From Liolophura sinensis (Eukaryota; Mollusca; Polyplacophora; Chitonida; Chitonidae), in NCBI RefSeq assembly GCF_032854445.1, contig NC_088300.1:80455084-80519083 (forward strand): a DNA stretch of 64,000 nucleotides, in the 5' to 3' direction. This document shows, in pieces, positions 47,723 through 61,127 of this stretch; the first letter of the stretch is position 1; every line of letters begins with the position of its first letter. The notes beneath the pieces were generated by a model that was not told the origin of the DNA, ran no database searches, and saw nothing but the letters and a program-made list of their open reading frames with translations. A program made the translations under genes and the position numbers.

Positions 47723-48811
47723 GTAAGAGATCTGTACAAACATCAGCTGGCCATATGTACTTTGTAAAGAGGTGCCGCAGTACTAAGCCACACTAGTATA
47801 TTATAAACCCAGTACAAATCTTTTAGCACTCCATATTTTCTTCTTTAGTTCATTATGATCTTTACCCATTTTATTCTGTTGATTATATATAGAAAGTTGT
47901 TTCATTTGTTTTGTAGCTTTTTTATGCCCATTGCCCAAATATCTGCATTTCCTGATAAAGTTGGAGCTTAGTTACCTTGTGTGAGTGTTATAGTGTGGAT
48001 AGAGTCAGTACCGGTGTCCTGGGGTCACATTACTTACCCACAGGAAATGAAATACCCCCACCCCATCCCACTTCCAAGCCCTGACGGGATGAAGCACAAA
48101 GCGGATGTTATTTCATGTAGAAATGTTTTATATAATCTTCCATATGGCCTGTTGACTCTGTGTGTGATGCACCTGTGGTGAAGCTGTAGACCTTACTATA
48201 GCCCTGCAGTGTCAAGAGGCATTGTGAGGGGAAGTTTTTCTATACTCAGGGAAAGCCAAAATGATTCAAACAGAGGTTTAAATATCATTGGTGTGGAAAG
48301 TGTATAACCTGCTATACTTTCAGTTGCAATTTGTCTCATTGCTTGCAACTTTTAAAAGGAGCTACTAGAATATGGTTACGGCTTATTGTGCAGACAATGC
48401 AGATATGCATCTTCCTACCAGACAAGAAGAGCTGTAAAGTATTCAGGCCAGCATGTTTTCATTTATGTTGAATGCTGTATTGACTGCTGCCTTGTATCTT
48501 TTTAATGAGCTACCATAGATAAATTAGATTAGACCCAGCAGAGAGTGAACCAGGTTGTTGCCATTCACTTTTTGTTTTATGGGTACACTAGGCAAAGATG
48601 CTTAGCTTGTTAATGAATTTGTTGCTGTTGTTTTGGGTTTGTTTTTGGCCACAAGTCTTACCACAAGTGCTACAATCTCTGTACTTTGTATATGCTGTAT
48701 GAACCTCCCCCACTGAAGCTTCTCACCAGCTGTGTGATTTATGAAGGGCCTCCCACATATTACAGTCCGTTACCAGAGCAATGAGCCATCAACAAGGCTA
48801 CTCAGTCTTAC

Positions 48812-48812
48812 A

Positions 48813-48844
<32 letters not shown>

Positions 48845-48845
48845 G
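48812..48845. repeat. (GTCT)n microsatellite
   Basis: About eight uninterrupted GTCT units. A shorter, imperfect GTCT/GTGT tract lies at 18970-19018, about 330 bp before the liprin-beta exon. Confidence 0.95.
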
Positions 48846-51800
48846 CACAGCCATGGACATGCATTATACCTTGACAATGAACCCCAGGTCTTGCCTCACA
48901 CCGTCCTTTTTCCAGTGCTGTTTGGTATGTGGTTCCATACATATTTCTCAAGGTGTATAATCAGAAGTAAATGGTGCTGGCCAGAAAGCATGGTGAATTG
49001 ATGGTCATTGCATAGTAATGCTTGGACAACTTAAAAGAGATAGTGTATTCTGAAGAGTAGGCCTTTGTTAATTTATATGCCAAAAACTTTGGTTTATCAT
49101 ACTTTGTTTTTTACTATTCAAGAGTTTTCTTTTTACTCTTAGTGAATGTTATTATGGTCATAACCTTAATTACCATCAAACTCCAAAACCAAACTGATTT
49201 TCACTGTGTATCAATAAAATGGTGAAAATGCCTCTCCTGTGAAGAGCTGTGAACAATGAACAATTTGCAGTTTTGCAGACCTTGACCCAATTCAATAGTT
49301 ACCCCTTACCAAAAATAACTTCTTAATTTTTAGTCCCTACCAAGGTGGAATAGAGAAATGCCCTAGGCATCAGTCATTCATTCATGAAAAAGTTTGCTGT
49401 ACCTCTTTTTAATTACTTTTCATCATACTGAAGTGAAACTTGGTACATTGTTTTTCCAAGAATTCAACAAAATTATGGTAATTGTTGTTGAGGTGGTACT
49501 TTGCCATCATGCTGACACCTCATACAAATAGGGGACATCATATTATCATACAGATACATCAAGTATCGCAGCTTGTTTCAGATAAAAACAACAAACTTTG
49601 AATACAATTTATTTTCCGTCTTAGTTGATGCCCCTGGAAAAGCAAAGTTGTCATTCTATTTTATATATTGTTGCCTCCTTTGCAGACATGAGCAGAAGTG
49701 ATCCCTTGATATGCCATGGTGTCTACATGCACATCGTCTTCTTACCTAAACCTAGTACCCTAAAATCTGACACATGCATATTTATGTCACGGTTGACTTT
49801 TCTCTCAGGAAGTTAATAATGATTTGTTCCCTAGTTGGTCAGTGTGCTCTTGGTGAATACATTTTGAAAGACCTCCCATGTGCCACAGTCAGCGAGAGTA
49901 CAAGGATTGATTGTCATTGACAGCTGAGGGCTACTTGATTTCACTATCTTAATCCAGGTTTTTTTTATAAGCTGTTATGAACCTCACTGAGATGATCATG
50001 AGCCATATACTGTATTGAATGTAACCTTTTAGGTATGTTCATTATATTCCATTGTGACATAAGTTTTCTATCTGCATGGTAAGCGACTTATGGGGATGTA
50101 CAGTGTAAGGTTACAGGTAAGGGGCTCTGGCCTCTCTCCTGAAGGTAACAAACCCTTGAGCCTATAGGCTGTAGCTAAGGGAACAGTGTTGACAGCATGT
50201 TGATATAATGAGGATCTGTTTTCTCCCATCCCCTTACACTGCCTTCATCCCTGTGGGGATAATAGTGTTAGATGGTCCCCTATCATCAGGCTGGGATATC
50301 TCTTTTCCAGCCCATTTTATGGAGCTAAAGGCAAATTATGTGCAGATTGTGGTCTCATCCTTCCGGGTTTTCTCATACTTGTCTTCTCCTTCATTTAAGG
50401 TTGTTTCTGTGTAAGAGCTTTAATAATGGCCGTGATTTTACTGTTAGTTGTATTTAACCCTTGAGGGCTGGTCATCAATCAAAACTTTGCATGATGTATC
50501 GTTTTGAATCTCTGCCTTTTGGGTTCAACATGAAGAAGAGTTGTAGTGACTGCAGAATTTTATTATTTCTCTAGTCATGTTGTTAAAATGTGGAGTTTGT
50601 AAACAGATGAATGATATTTCACATACATATTTCAGATATTATATTAGTTATCATAGGTTAATTTATCATATCATGGTTAACCTTTCATTTATGTCTCATT
50701 TCATCATTTCCACACCACATAATGTAAAGATTCCTTTCTTTCATTTTGTTGAGGTATTTTACCTCCAAATTAACTGTATAATATGTTCGAATTATTTCTT
50801 TTCAAAAAAAAAAAAAACTTCACACCTGGAGGGAGTTGGAGGGGGAATTATGAAAGTATTTATAGAAAGCAAGTAATTTTGAAAAGTGTAAAAACCATTA
50901 GTAATTAACAGGAAGTGTTTAACATTTCTGAGTAGAGGAATTTGTGTGATATTGGTCATTAACTATTCATGTCATTAAAAGGGATGTCCACAATTGTCTG
51001 TGCCTAAGTCTTTGCTGCTTGGTTAACCTTATTGAACATCTGGGAAGTGTGCCTGTAATTTGTAACGGTGTCCCGGTGAGAAGACCTGGCAATTCTGTGT
51101 CCTGATTGAGTATAGCACAGCCTGGAGCTGAGGACTACTGTTCACTTGGTTGTTTTCCCATTCAGCTTGGTAATGGTGCTGTAATCTAACTGATGATGAG
51201 TCTCCTGATATCCCCCTGTCTTGGTGGAGGTGTGCTCATTAGGAGAAGCCCTTATCACAATTAGTGGGTGGAAAAGTAGCTTATTATAGGTAAGCAGTGC
51301 TGGACACAAGGACATGCCTGGTGACTAACTACAGGCTCACTCCTTTGCCAGCACTCATTGGTCCCCTAGACATCTGTAACATGGACCTAACTGTCCATCA
51401 CATAATAGGCCCATCTAAGAATATAGGAGCCGTTTAATGCAATTTTCTACCTTTTACATACATATACACATAAATGTACATGTACATTTCCACGCAGATC
51501 TCTGTATTGTGTTGATTGAAGTCATCCAAAAGGGAAATGGTGCCTGTATGTGAGTCAGACTTGACAATTGGCTCTTCTTTAAGGTTTTTCACAATAATAC
51601 CATATATCAGTGTACACAGTTCAATATAAAGAAAATGTTATTACAAATATGGTTTTATTGATTGATTTATTTAATTGATTAATTAATGCCGCACTCAGTC
51701 ATTTTTGATTTATACAACAGCAGTGTTTTTATTGACATCAGATGTATATTTCACAAGTATATGATATTACATACATATATTTACAGTGTTTATATGTCTG

Positions 51801-54800
51801 TGTTCTCACCAGATTTATAAACGTTACCACTAACCTTTTAGTTTTTCCTCATTAATGGATTTTCATCTGAGGATAACATCTGGATTATTTTTTTCTCTTT
51901 GCTCAAGGGATATTTTACTTACTGCAGACTGCTTGGCTGAGATAGATGGAGTGAAAAGCCAGTCAGGGTAGGATTACAGTCAGTCAGTCCAGTTGTAGAT
52001 CTCACCTGGTTACATAGGGAGCAAAACAGGTATAGCTCTGCTGCTGAACTCTCTGCATCTCATCTAGGATTTGCTAAGTGACTATCACGAACCAAGCAAG
52101 GTACATTTATCTTATGAGGGGCCAAAGCACCAGCCAGATTTGCTTTGAGACTTTTTCCCTGTACCCCTGTACTTCACTGAGGATCTGATAATTGCAAAAA
52201 TTCCAAGTCATGGAGAGCTGGTAATGTGAGAGTGGCTTAGCATGAGCATCAGACATGAAATCATCTCCAACCTGTGAAGGCTGTGTGTAGTTCTCTGTCA
52301 GGAATGTGAAGGTCCAAGGTTTACAGCTCTAGGGTTGGCAGGGAAGATTATGACCAAAGCCTGACCCCTGTAGAGCTGTGGATTTGCCCCCATACTGTAT
52401 GGTCGGCAGACATTCCAGCATACTGTCACTAGGTCACGTGGTTCCATCAGAAAAATTTTCTCTCACTTCAGGAACTCCTGGACATTAAGACATCAATAGG
52501 GATCTGTGTAGCATTGGCTGTAATTTGTTTTTTGTGCTTCCTTCTCAAGTTCACAAGGCTTTTTTTGTGTGCTCGTGAGCAAAATGGAAATAATAGCCAC
52601 TGATAGAAAGGCATGAAACAAGAAGGAAGTGAAATTCACTATACTGAGCTTAATTTATTAATTAACTGTTAATTTCAGGTTACAAATAAAATATTTCCAG
52701 CTGATAATAGTATGCATGGTATCTTCTTCAGAACTCCGCTGTGGTAAAATGGATCCCTGTGACCTGTTGGCCACTCACAGTTTGGGATTAATTTAGTGAC
52801 AGCAGACATCAAGCTGGGCTGTCTATTGTGTTAAGATTGGAATCAGCTGGAATCGCTGCCAGAAAGACTCTTGGACTAGTGTATGTAGTGGCACAGCCTG
52901 ACTAAATCACTGACCCTAACACACAGCCTCCTGTCTTTATTTACTAGGCTCTGACCTTCATATTCTTCATATTTCCTGTATTTTTACATGTATCTTTGTT
53001 TTCCTGAAATATTCCGTATTTAGTTTTCATATGTTAAAAAGTACCTCTTCTTGTTTCTGCTAAACATTTTTTTGACAGCTGTAGAGGGAAGACTTAACTG
53101 GAAAGAGAGCACAATTAGCCCAGCCAATCTGAATTCTATGCCCACAAAGAACATAATACATAGTGTATTGTTTACTAAGGATTTACCTGTTTAGCACATT
53201 AATAATATAGCCTGGTTAAAAATGCTGCATACTCTACCAACGACCCTGCACGCCACAATTCTCAGCTACACTTATACAAGTTATGTTCTCAGTGACTGAC
53301 CTGAGCATGCTCTACACATATCTTACTGATGACATGGGTCATTAGTTAAATTAGGCTACCTATAAATTCATGTCGGCTTTCTGGTGTCCCTTTGAATTCA
53401 AGCATATGTTGAACTTCAGTATGATAGAGAAATAATTCCTTGCTTTGAATGAAGAAATTGAGGACAAACCTTTCGACCTCAAAGTTTTCAGCCACCATCC
53501 CATGTCTGCACGAAGATGGTACTATTTTTATGAAACATAGGCCTAATAATCTTAGAACTTGAGACTGTGCTCTTTGAAGATGTACTTGCTTCACTTGATG
53601 TGTATATAACAACACTGACATGCTCTAAAAATGTATCTATACCTGTATGTTTGTCTTCATAATGCTTATTGGATTAAACAAGAAAAGCAGTGAACTGTAA
53701 TTACATTTGTCTCAAGGTACATACAAGAGAAAGTAACATAATTTAATAAGTTGACTGTGGGTAATAATTTCCATGGCAATGATAGCCTGTGATGTTCAGT
53801 TGTCTCCCTTTACATGCAGAGATTCCATCTCTGTACAGATAGTCGGCCATAATGTAACAAACTGGGGCTTATATACACCGACATGTGGTGGCAGTGAAGA
53901 ACCTTCTTGATTTTTGTACATGTTTCTCTTTATAATTTTTCGCTACTTTTTAGTAGCCTACATTACTAAACAGGAAAATTATTTTTTTATTTTTATTTAA
54001 TTAATTTGTTTTTATAGTCATTGGTTTGTTCTCATTTCAAAATAAAGAAATGAATAAGCCATATACAGAGCAGAGCAGTTACACAGAGAGAAAAACATTT
54101 GTGTGATATTAAAATGTGATGTGGATAGAAGCTTGAAGGCACCGTATGTATTTGATCCTTTATTTCCAGTGAAGTTGGTACCAAGATTCATTATGTTGCC
54201 CCAGTATGAAGGAATTTTTTTATTATTCATCATTAATTTTCATTTATATTTATTTTCTATAAAGTGAGTGTGATACTTTTTGTGATGCTCATAGTTACTC
54301 CACTATGCCCTGAGCTAAATAACTAAGTAGCAGTACACGAAGGGACTAGTGTTATGATGGCTCATTTGTCTTGTGTTTTTTATAGGAAAATGAGATGACT
54401 TTCTTCTTGCCAAGTTGATACATGGTTTTAAAGTGACTGCTGAGCTTCTCTAACAAGGAAGAGAAGAGTGTAGGAGATAAACCCTCCTTATTCTGCTGGT
54501 TTGTAAATAGAGCCCTCTCTAGTGTTGAAGGTAGAAAAGCTGGTAGTAGTGTGTGCCAGTGTAGATGCAAGGCTGTGATGGTTTACTGTCAGGACTGTAC
54601 AACTGTTAGTGGACAAAGTATTTTACTGATCGGATGAGTCTTGACGGAGGCTGATGATTGATCTGAAACTTCACTAGTGAGTAAAATTTGTTGTGTGTTA
54701 ACTAAGAGATGTGTGAAGAGGCAAAGGGACTTGTCACGATACTTGTGTACAGGACACTCCATGAGACATTTCTCCAGTGTTGATTTAGGCCCTGTCCTTT

Positions 54801-55269
54801 GAACTCCTCTATTCAGCTAACGGTAAACTAGGTCACACAAAGCCCCAAATCCCAAATGGCCAGATTTCTACAGATGATTGTTTATAGCTGCAGGCTCTCA
54901 CTGGACTCAGCTAGCCCAATTTTGTTCTCCTAAACAGTGTAGCAGTTGTAGCTGAAGACTTAGATGGAGGCAGTTTTCTATTAATAGACCGACATGTGTC
55001 TGACTGCATACAGAGACAGGGATGCTTTCTGCCACAGTTCTGAGTTAAGACAGGACTGGTATGATGTGCTTAGCTGCTGCCATGCTAGCCTCAGTCAGGG
55101 TGTAAGAGGCCAATGCTGCTGCATTGTGTCAAACCTCTCTGATGTGCAGACAGGGGAACAGGAAAACAATATAGGCCTCACCTTAACCTAGCTCCCTGAT
55201 AAGTGAACACATTACTGGGCAGCTAGCAGACCGCTGGCTGCCCCCCTCATGGCTCTGTTGTTATTGTTA

Positions 55270-55288
55270 CCCCCCCCCCCCCCCCCCC
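55270..55288. repeat. Poly-C tract of about 19 bases
   Basis: Uninterrupted C run in otherwise unremarkable sequence. Confidence 0.95.
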
Positions 55289-56269
55289 AACCTTAGTCTG
55301 CCCCCATCTGGTTTGAGTTTGAGGTCTGTTTGTCTCTAGACAAAGGCAAGCCTTGTATCAGGTAGATGTGAATGTACCAATATGTAACTGCTCACTGTCT
55401 GCTAAATGCCTGGTCCAGGGGAAAACCTTATACAGGTAGAATATTTATCTGATTGTTTTTAATAGCTTAGTAAACATGCAGGTGGACTTCAGTACCCCTC
55501 CCCACCCCAATTAAATAACCCGGAAAATTTTCAACTTAAATTCATTGTACATACATTATACACACATTTTCTTCAGAGCCATTTTCATGTGAACTAATGT
55601 TATGCCCATAGGCATCATATACTTTCCTGAAGATGAGGTATAGATAAAGGTGTGTTGAAGAATGAAGAGCTTTTAGCTGACCTATTCTTTGTCTGTATCA
55701 GATATTAACTGAATAACCACATGCACAGCTTTGGTGGGATGGATAGTCTCTTCTTGTAGCTTTGGACAAGTTGTTTGATACAGTTATAATAAGTGTAGAA
55801 AGGCTTCATTTGTGGTCACTGGAAACCAGTAGATTCTGTATTAGATAGTATCATATGTTACCAAACCAAGTGTTTCAGGGTGAAAATACCTGTATGTAAT
55901 TCTACCTCAGTAATTCAATCCTGTAAGCTGTTGTGTTATTTTCTGAGGAACTGGTTTATATTGTTTCCGCTCCTTAAGCTGCATGAGTTAAAGGTGTTAG
56001 CTCTTTCAGGGAGTGTTCTGTGTTGTTTGTGAGCCTGTTATGTGAATGTAGACTGTATCCAAGTTGAATTGTCCAGCATACAAGAGCAGTGACGCATTTC
56101 TCTTTGCTATCAGATATTGTACACAACCCTGTGACTTTGTGACAACATGACATACCATACGGCTGTCATATTTGACAAATCAGCCAGGTGGATAGTACAG
56201 TGTCAGTCAGTTAAGCTACATATAGATACATTCTTTCAGTTACAAGCTACGTGTTTGCGTGTGCAGTCT

Positions 56270-56447
56270 GTTACAATATACATCAAGGTATATTCTGTCA
56301 GTTGGAAGCTACATGTAGGTGCATTTTGTCAGTTGGAAGCTATGTGTAGGGTGCATTTTGTCAGTTGGAAGCTACATGTAGGTGCATTCAGTCAGTTAAA
56401 GCTACATGTAGGTGCATTCAGTCAGTTACAAGCTACATGTACAGTGG
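56270..56447. repeat. 31 bp minisatellite, about 5 copies
   Basis: Units contain GTTGGAAGCTACATGTAGGT followed by GCATTTTGTCA, with shortened later copies. Confidence 0.9.
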
Positions 56448-56993
56448 AATGGGCATTTAATCAGTTCCAAAGCTTGGACATCTGGCCGTGGGAAGAAGAA
56501 GTATGTTTAGGTTTACTGTATGTGGTCATGACAGCACTTTGAGGTGGCAGGAAAACCTCTTTTATTTCTTATTTACTAGACATTACTCATATTTATTCCA
56601 GGTGGAAAATCTCAGAGTTGGAATGTTGTTCATACCTACTCTTATATAGATATCTGTTCAGTGTTTGACTGTTTGGTGAAAAGCATTAAATTCATTTCCC
56701 TAATGTTAAAGCATACACATACCTGGTACGAAATATAGAAAATACACAGTACAGAATGTGGAGTATTCTGGGTGTATTTCTCTCATGGTGGCTTAGTGAT
56801 TGTGTAGGATGGGTAGATATATTGTCATGCTGCCTGACTAATTGACCATATATTCAGCTGATCTTCATCTCTACATTACAACTCTACCATGCAACAACTT
56901 ATAGGGCTCGCTGTCAAGGCCATTGAGGCTTCAGGCATCATGCTGACACATTAACTACACAATTACTGTCTGCGTTACCATTGTGTCCCTGTG

Positions 56994-58016
56994 TTCTAGG
57001 TGTCTGCTTTACCGTAGAGTCCCTTTATTTCTAGCTGCCTGCATTACCATAGTGTCCCTGTATTCTAGCTGTCTGCTTTACCGTAGTGTCCCTGTATTCT
57101 AGCTATCTGCATTACCGTAGTGTCCCTGTATTCTAGCTGTCTGCATTACCGTAGTGTCCCTGTATTCTAGCTGTCTGCATTACCATAGTGTCCCTGTATT
57201 CTAGCTGTCTGCATTACCGTAGTGTCCCTGTATTCTAGCTGTCTGCATTACCATAGTGTCCCTGTATTCTAGCTGTCTGCATTACCGTAGTGTCCCTGTA
57301 TTCTAGCTATCTGCATTACCATAGTGTCCCTGTATTCTAGCTGTCTGCTTTACCATAGTGTCCCTGTATTCTAGCTGTCTGCATTACCGTAGTGTCCCTG
57401 TATTCTAGCTGTCTGCATTACCGTAGTGTCCCTGTATTCTAGCTGTCTGCATTACCGTAGTGTCCCTGTATTCTAGCTGTCTGCTTTACCGTAGTGTCCC
57501 TGTGTTCTAGCTATCTGCTTTACCATAGTGTCCCTGTATTCTAGCTGTCTGCATTACCGTAGTGTCCCTGTATTCTAGCTGTCTGCTTTACCGTAGTGTC
57601 CCTGTATTCTAGCTATCTGCATTACAGTAGTGTCCCTGTATTCTAGCTGTCTGCATTACCGTAGTGTCGCTGTATTCTAGCTATCTGCATTACCATAGTG
57701 TCCCTGTATTCTAGCTCTCTGCATTACTGTAATGTCCCTGTATTCTAGCTATCTGCATTACCATAGTGTCCCTGTATTCTAGCTCTCTGCATTACTGTAA
57801 TGTCCCTGTATTCTAGCTATCTGCATTACCATAGTGTCCCTGTATTCTAGCTCTCTGCATTACTGTAATGTCCCTGTATTCTAGCTATCTGCATTACCAT
57901 AGTGTCCCTGTATTCTAGCTCTCTGCATTACTGTAATGTCCCTGTATTCTAGCTATCTGCATTACCATAGTGTCCCTGTATTCTAGCTCTCTGCATTACT
58001 GTAATGTCCCTGTATT
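56994..58016. repeat. 34 bp minisatellite, about 30 copies, with 68 bp dimeric end
   Basis: The unit is TGTCCCTGTATTCTAGCTGT followed by CTGCATTACCGTAG. From about 57670 two variants alternate (CTATCTGCATTACCATAG and CTCTCTGCATTACTGTAA), giving a 68 bp higher-order unit. Confidence 0.96.
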
Positions 58017-58127
58017 ATAACCCAAATTGCAAATGTAATTAATATAAATCAGCTAGTGTTGATGAAATAAGCACAGGAAATTATCAGAGTAATTGTACTG
58101 CATACATGTATGGATATGTGATAGTGA

Positions 58128-58614
58128 TTGTTGTGTATTTGTTACACACTTGTTATTTATTTGCCTCCAGGTGATAGTGTGTATTATCTGTTATACACTT
58201 GTTATGTATTACCTCCAGGAGATGGTGTGTATTATTTGTTACACACTTGTTATGTATTACCTCCAGGTGATAGTATGTATTATCTGTTACACACTTGTTA
58301 TGTATTACCTCCAGGTGATAGTGTGTATTATTTGTTACACACTTGTTATGTATTACCTCCAGGAGATAGTGTGTATTATTTGTTACACACTTTTTATGTA
58401 TTTGCCCCTAGGTGATAGTGTGTATTATCTGTTATACACTTGTTATTTATTACCTCCAGGAGATAGTGTGTATTATTTGTTATACACTTGTTATGTATTA
58501 CCTCCAGGTGATAGTGTGTATTATCTGTTACACACTTGTTATGTATTTGCCTCTAGGTAATAGTGTGTATTATCTGTTACACACTTGTTATGTATTACCT
58601 CCAGGTGATAGTGT
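58128..58614. repeat. 48 bp minisatellite, about 10 copies
   Basis: The unit is GATAGTGTGTATTATCTGTT, then ACACACTTGTTATGTATTAC and CTCCAGGT. The 16-codon period keeps two plus-strand frames open (155 and 95 codons). Two frames open at once over the same repeat argue against coding. Confidence 0.95.
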
Positions 58615-59569
58615 GACTGATTGTCTGAGTAAATACTGATGAAAAGGAGAGTGAGGGTGGGTTTGAGGGATTTAGACAAGATCAGCAGGGATCAAAGGTG
58701 CTGTCTGGAGGTCATTGAGTACACAAGTGTGGGGGGACGGATCCAGCTGGGAATATTTGTAATGGGGGTGTCTGTCTTATGGAGACAGGTGAATGGCCTG
58801 CTCATCATGACAGGTGAACTGCTAGCTGAGTGAGCTGTTACTGGCTAATTGATTCTGATTACCTGTCACAATGGGGACAGCTTGGGCATCTGATCAGCCT
58901 AGTGTTGATAAGGCAGAATGCTGACAGGAATATAACTGGCACTTATGTGTGTGTGCACCACATACTTGTGACTTTCCGTGTACTGAATCATGATTGTTGA
59001 ATTTTCAGATTAGCGAATTGAATTAGAGAAGTAGCCAGCTTTACTTACAGGCAACACTTTTATATCAGTTTAGGTTTATAAGTTAGAATTGCTTGAACAG
59101 TGTGAGTGCAGTTCTTCATCCAGGACAAATCATACACTAACTAGGGTGAGAATTAACACTTGAGAGGATCAGATGACGTGCTTGTAGCACCTGTTAGCAT
59201 TGGTGCCATTCCAGAGGTGTACCTCAACCATGGTGAGTGTGATCAGCATACTACAGTCCTAGAACCTCTGTACAGAGGGTAGGGAAGGTCAGTCATTTCA
59301 TATCTCCTGTCCCCTGGCTCAGCTGGTTGATAAAACATGGAAAGATTACAGGCTCTGGGGACTGATTGATGCCTTTGTCACCAACCAGGGTCTCACCCTG
59401 TACTGCTCACTTTCACAGGTCTGGTCAGCCAGGGCTGATTCATTATCCCCTTGCCCTCTGATACTGTACATTGATCAGGTCATGGTCAGCACTTTCATGG
59501 CTGCCCACTGTGGTCACTTTGATTAGGATTGTGAAGGGCTCTGATTTGGTGTATACACTGTATGGCTTT

Positions 59570-59571
<2 letters not shown>

Positions 59572-59650
<79 letters not shown>
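59572..59650. repeat. (CT)n microsatellite, about 79 bp
   Basis: Nearly uninterrupted CT dinucleotides on the plus strand. Confidence 0.98.
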
Positions 59651-59653
<3 letters not shown>

Positions 59654-59832
59654 TCTGACAGGCTTCTATTTACAATCTATACAGCAAGAGCAAGGTGTGG
59701 TGCTATTTGGAGAACTGTTTACTGCTTTGGCAACAGTATGTAACTTTAAGGTTGGGTCAAATAGAGCAGGTTTTAATGAACAGAATTCCTGCTTGCAAAA
59801 TACTTACTCAACCCCCACTGGGAGCCTGCGTA

Positions 59833-60063
59833 ACCAAGGAGGTTAGCACACCAGCGCAGCGCAATGACCCACGAGCCTCCCACCAATGCGGTCACTGTGA
59901 GTTCAAGTCCATCTCATGCTGGCTTCCTCTTCCGCCATATGTGGGAAGATCTGTCAGCAACCAGCAAATGGTTGTGGGTTTCCCCTGGTCTTAGCCCGGT
60001 TTCCTCCCACTATAATGTGGCCACGGCCGTATGAAATATTCTTGAGCACGGCGTAGAACACCT
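59833..60063 (+). mobile_element. tRNA-derived SINE copy lacking the AAATAAAT tail
   Basis: It has a B-box-like GTGAGTTCAAGTCC, then GCTGGCTTCCTCTTCCG, TGTGGGAAGATCTGTCAGCA, GGTTTCCTCCCACTATAAT, GAAATATTCTTGAGCACGG and GCGTAGAACACC. The 3' tail is cut off. Several frames are open across it, but this is not coding. Confidence 0.8.
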
Positions 60064-60556
60064 CCTCTCTATGGATTTGATTATGGTTGATAAAGACACC
60101 TCTGCCAAACTTCAAATCCCTAGAGTCCAATGATGTATTTGGTGTGATAGTATACGTATGTATATGTGTATAGGCCTTACATAAGCATACTGTATTTATA
60201 TTGATGTAGTGGCATGTGCAAAAACTGCTGATCAGTGTTTGTTTTTCAATTTAAGCTGGACATATTTCCCCACAGATATGATGTCACTTACTTCCTACAA
60301 GTACCTTGCTAAGACTGCTGCATCAGTATTTGATAACTGACAAGCCACACCTGAGCAGGGTTATATTATGAACCACATTCCTGCAAAGTCCTGTCAGATG
60401 TATCCACATAAGGAGGAAGTGTATTAGGCTATGGGACAGGTGACCTCATGAACCCCCATGTGTTTACATCACCTTCTGCCACAGAGCATTTTTGTGTATG
60501 GCAGGGCTCCCATTTAATCATCAACTGTTAGCAGTAGGCTTGTAAACCACTTACTT

Positions 60557-60580
60557 GGGGGGGGGGGGGGGGGGGGGGGG
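60557..60580. repeat. Poly-G tract of about 24 bases
   Basis: Uninterrupted G run. Shorter G runs occur at 26697-26709, 36927-36936 and 62410-62421. Confidence 0.95.
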
Positions 60581-61127
60581 CTCAAGGCACATTATCTGAG
60601 TGATTGTTCCCATTATCACAGCTACACATTATTCTATCTGGTGTAAATACAATCCACTTTACACAGAACTCATTTAACATGGAGTTTGTTGAATTGATTG
60701 TTGTTCCTGGCTTTGTAAGAGGAGATATGTAGGAGAGTGTTGTTGTTCTCAGCCCAACTGCTCTTACGGTTACTAATTAGGTCTGGATATGGAAATGCTG
60801 GTGGATACGGGTTGCCTCATACTGCAGTGTGGTGTGTTTGCTTGGGTGATTTCTGCTGCACTCGTTCTGCATGTAAATAGAGTATATTTTTTACGGTAAC
60901 CTTTGTCGGCTTCCACAAAGAATTTACTTCTGGGACATGAATAGAAATTTCGTCATTTACACACATCATGTAACGGTAGATTAGGCCTTTTACCTGGATC
61001 AGACCAAGCCCTACCCAATTCACCTGATACATGCATTCCTGCACACAACAAAACATCTGAAAACTTCATGATGTTAAATATGAGCTAGTGTATATTGTGA
61101 ACTTCTGCCTGGCAGGCTCTCTTTCAA

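Larger units (their letters stand above)
47723..56269. other. Long featureless stretch, probable intron
   Basis: This is the longest part of the window without a minisatellite. Only the GTCT microsatellite at 48812, scattered T/A runs and the poly-C at 55270 were identified. No exon was assigned with confidence. Confidence 0.45.

Noticed and set aside
58093-58560. 155-codon hydrophobic 16-residue repeat frame
   Set aside because: The 48 bp unit is a multiple of three and stop-free in two frames; no other coding evidence.
59833-60063. Considered as a functional tRNA gene because of B-box-like sequence
   Set aside because: No acceptor stem or cloverleaf could be formed; the sequence continues into the shared SINE body.
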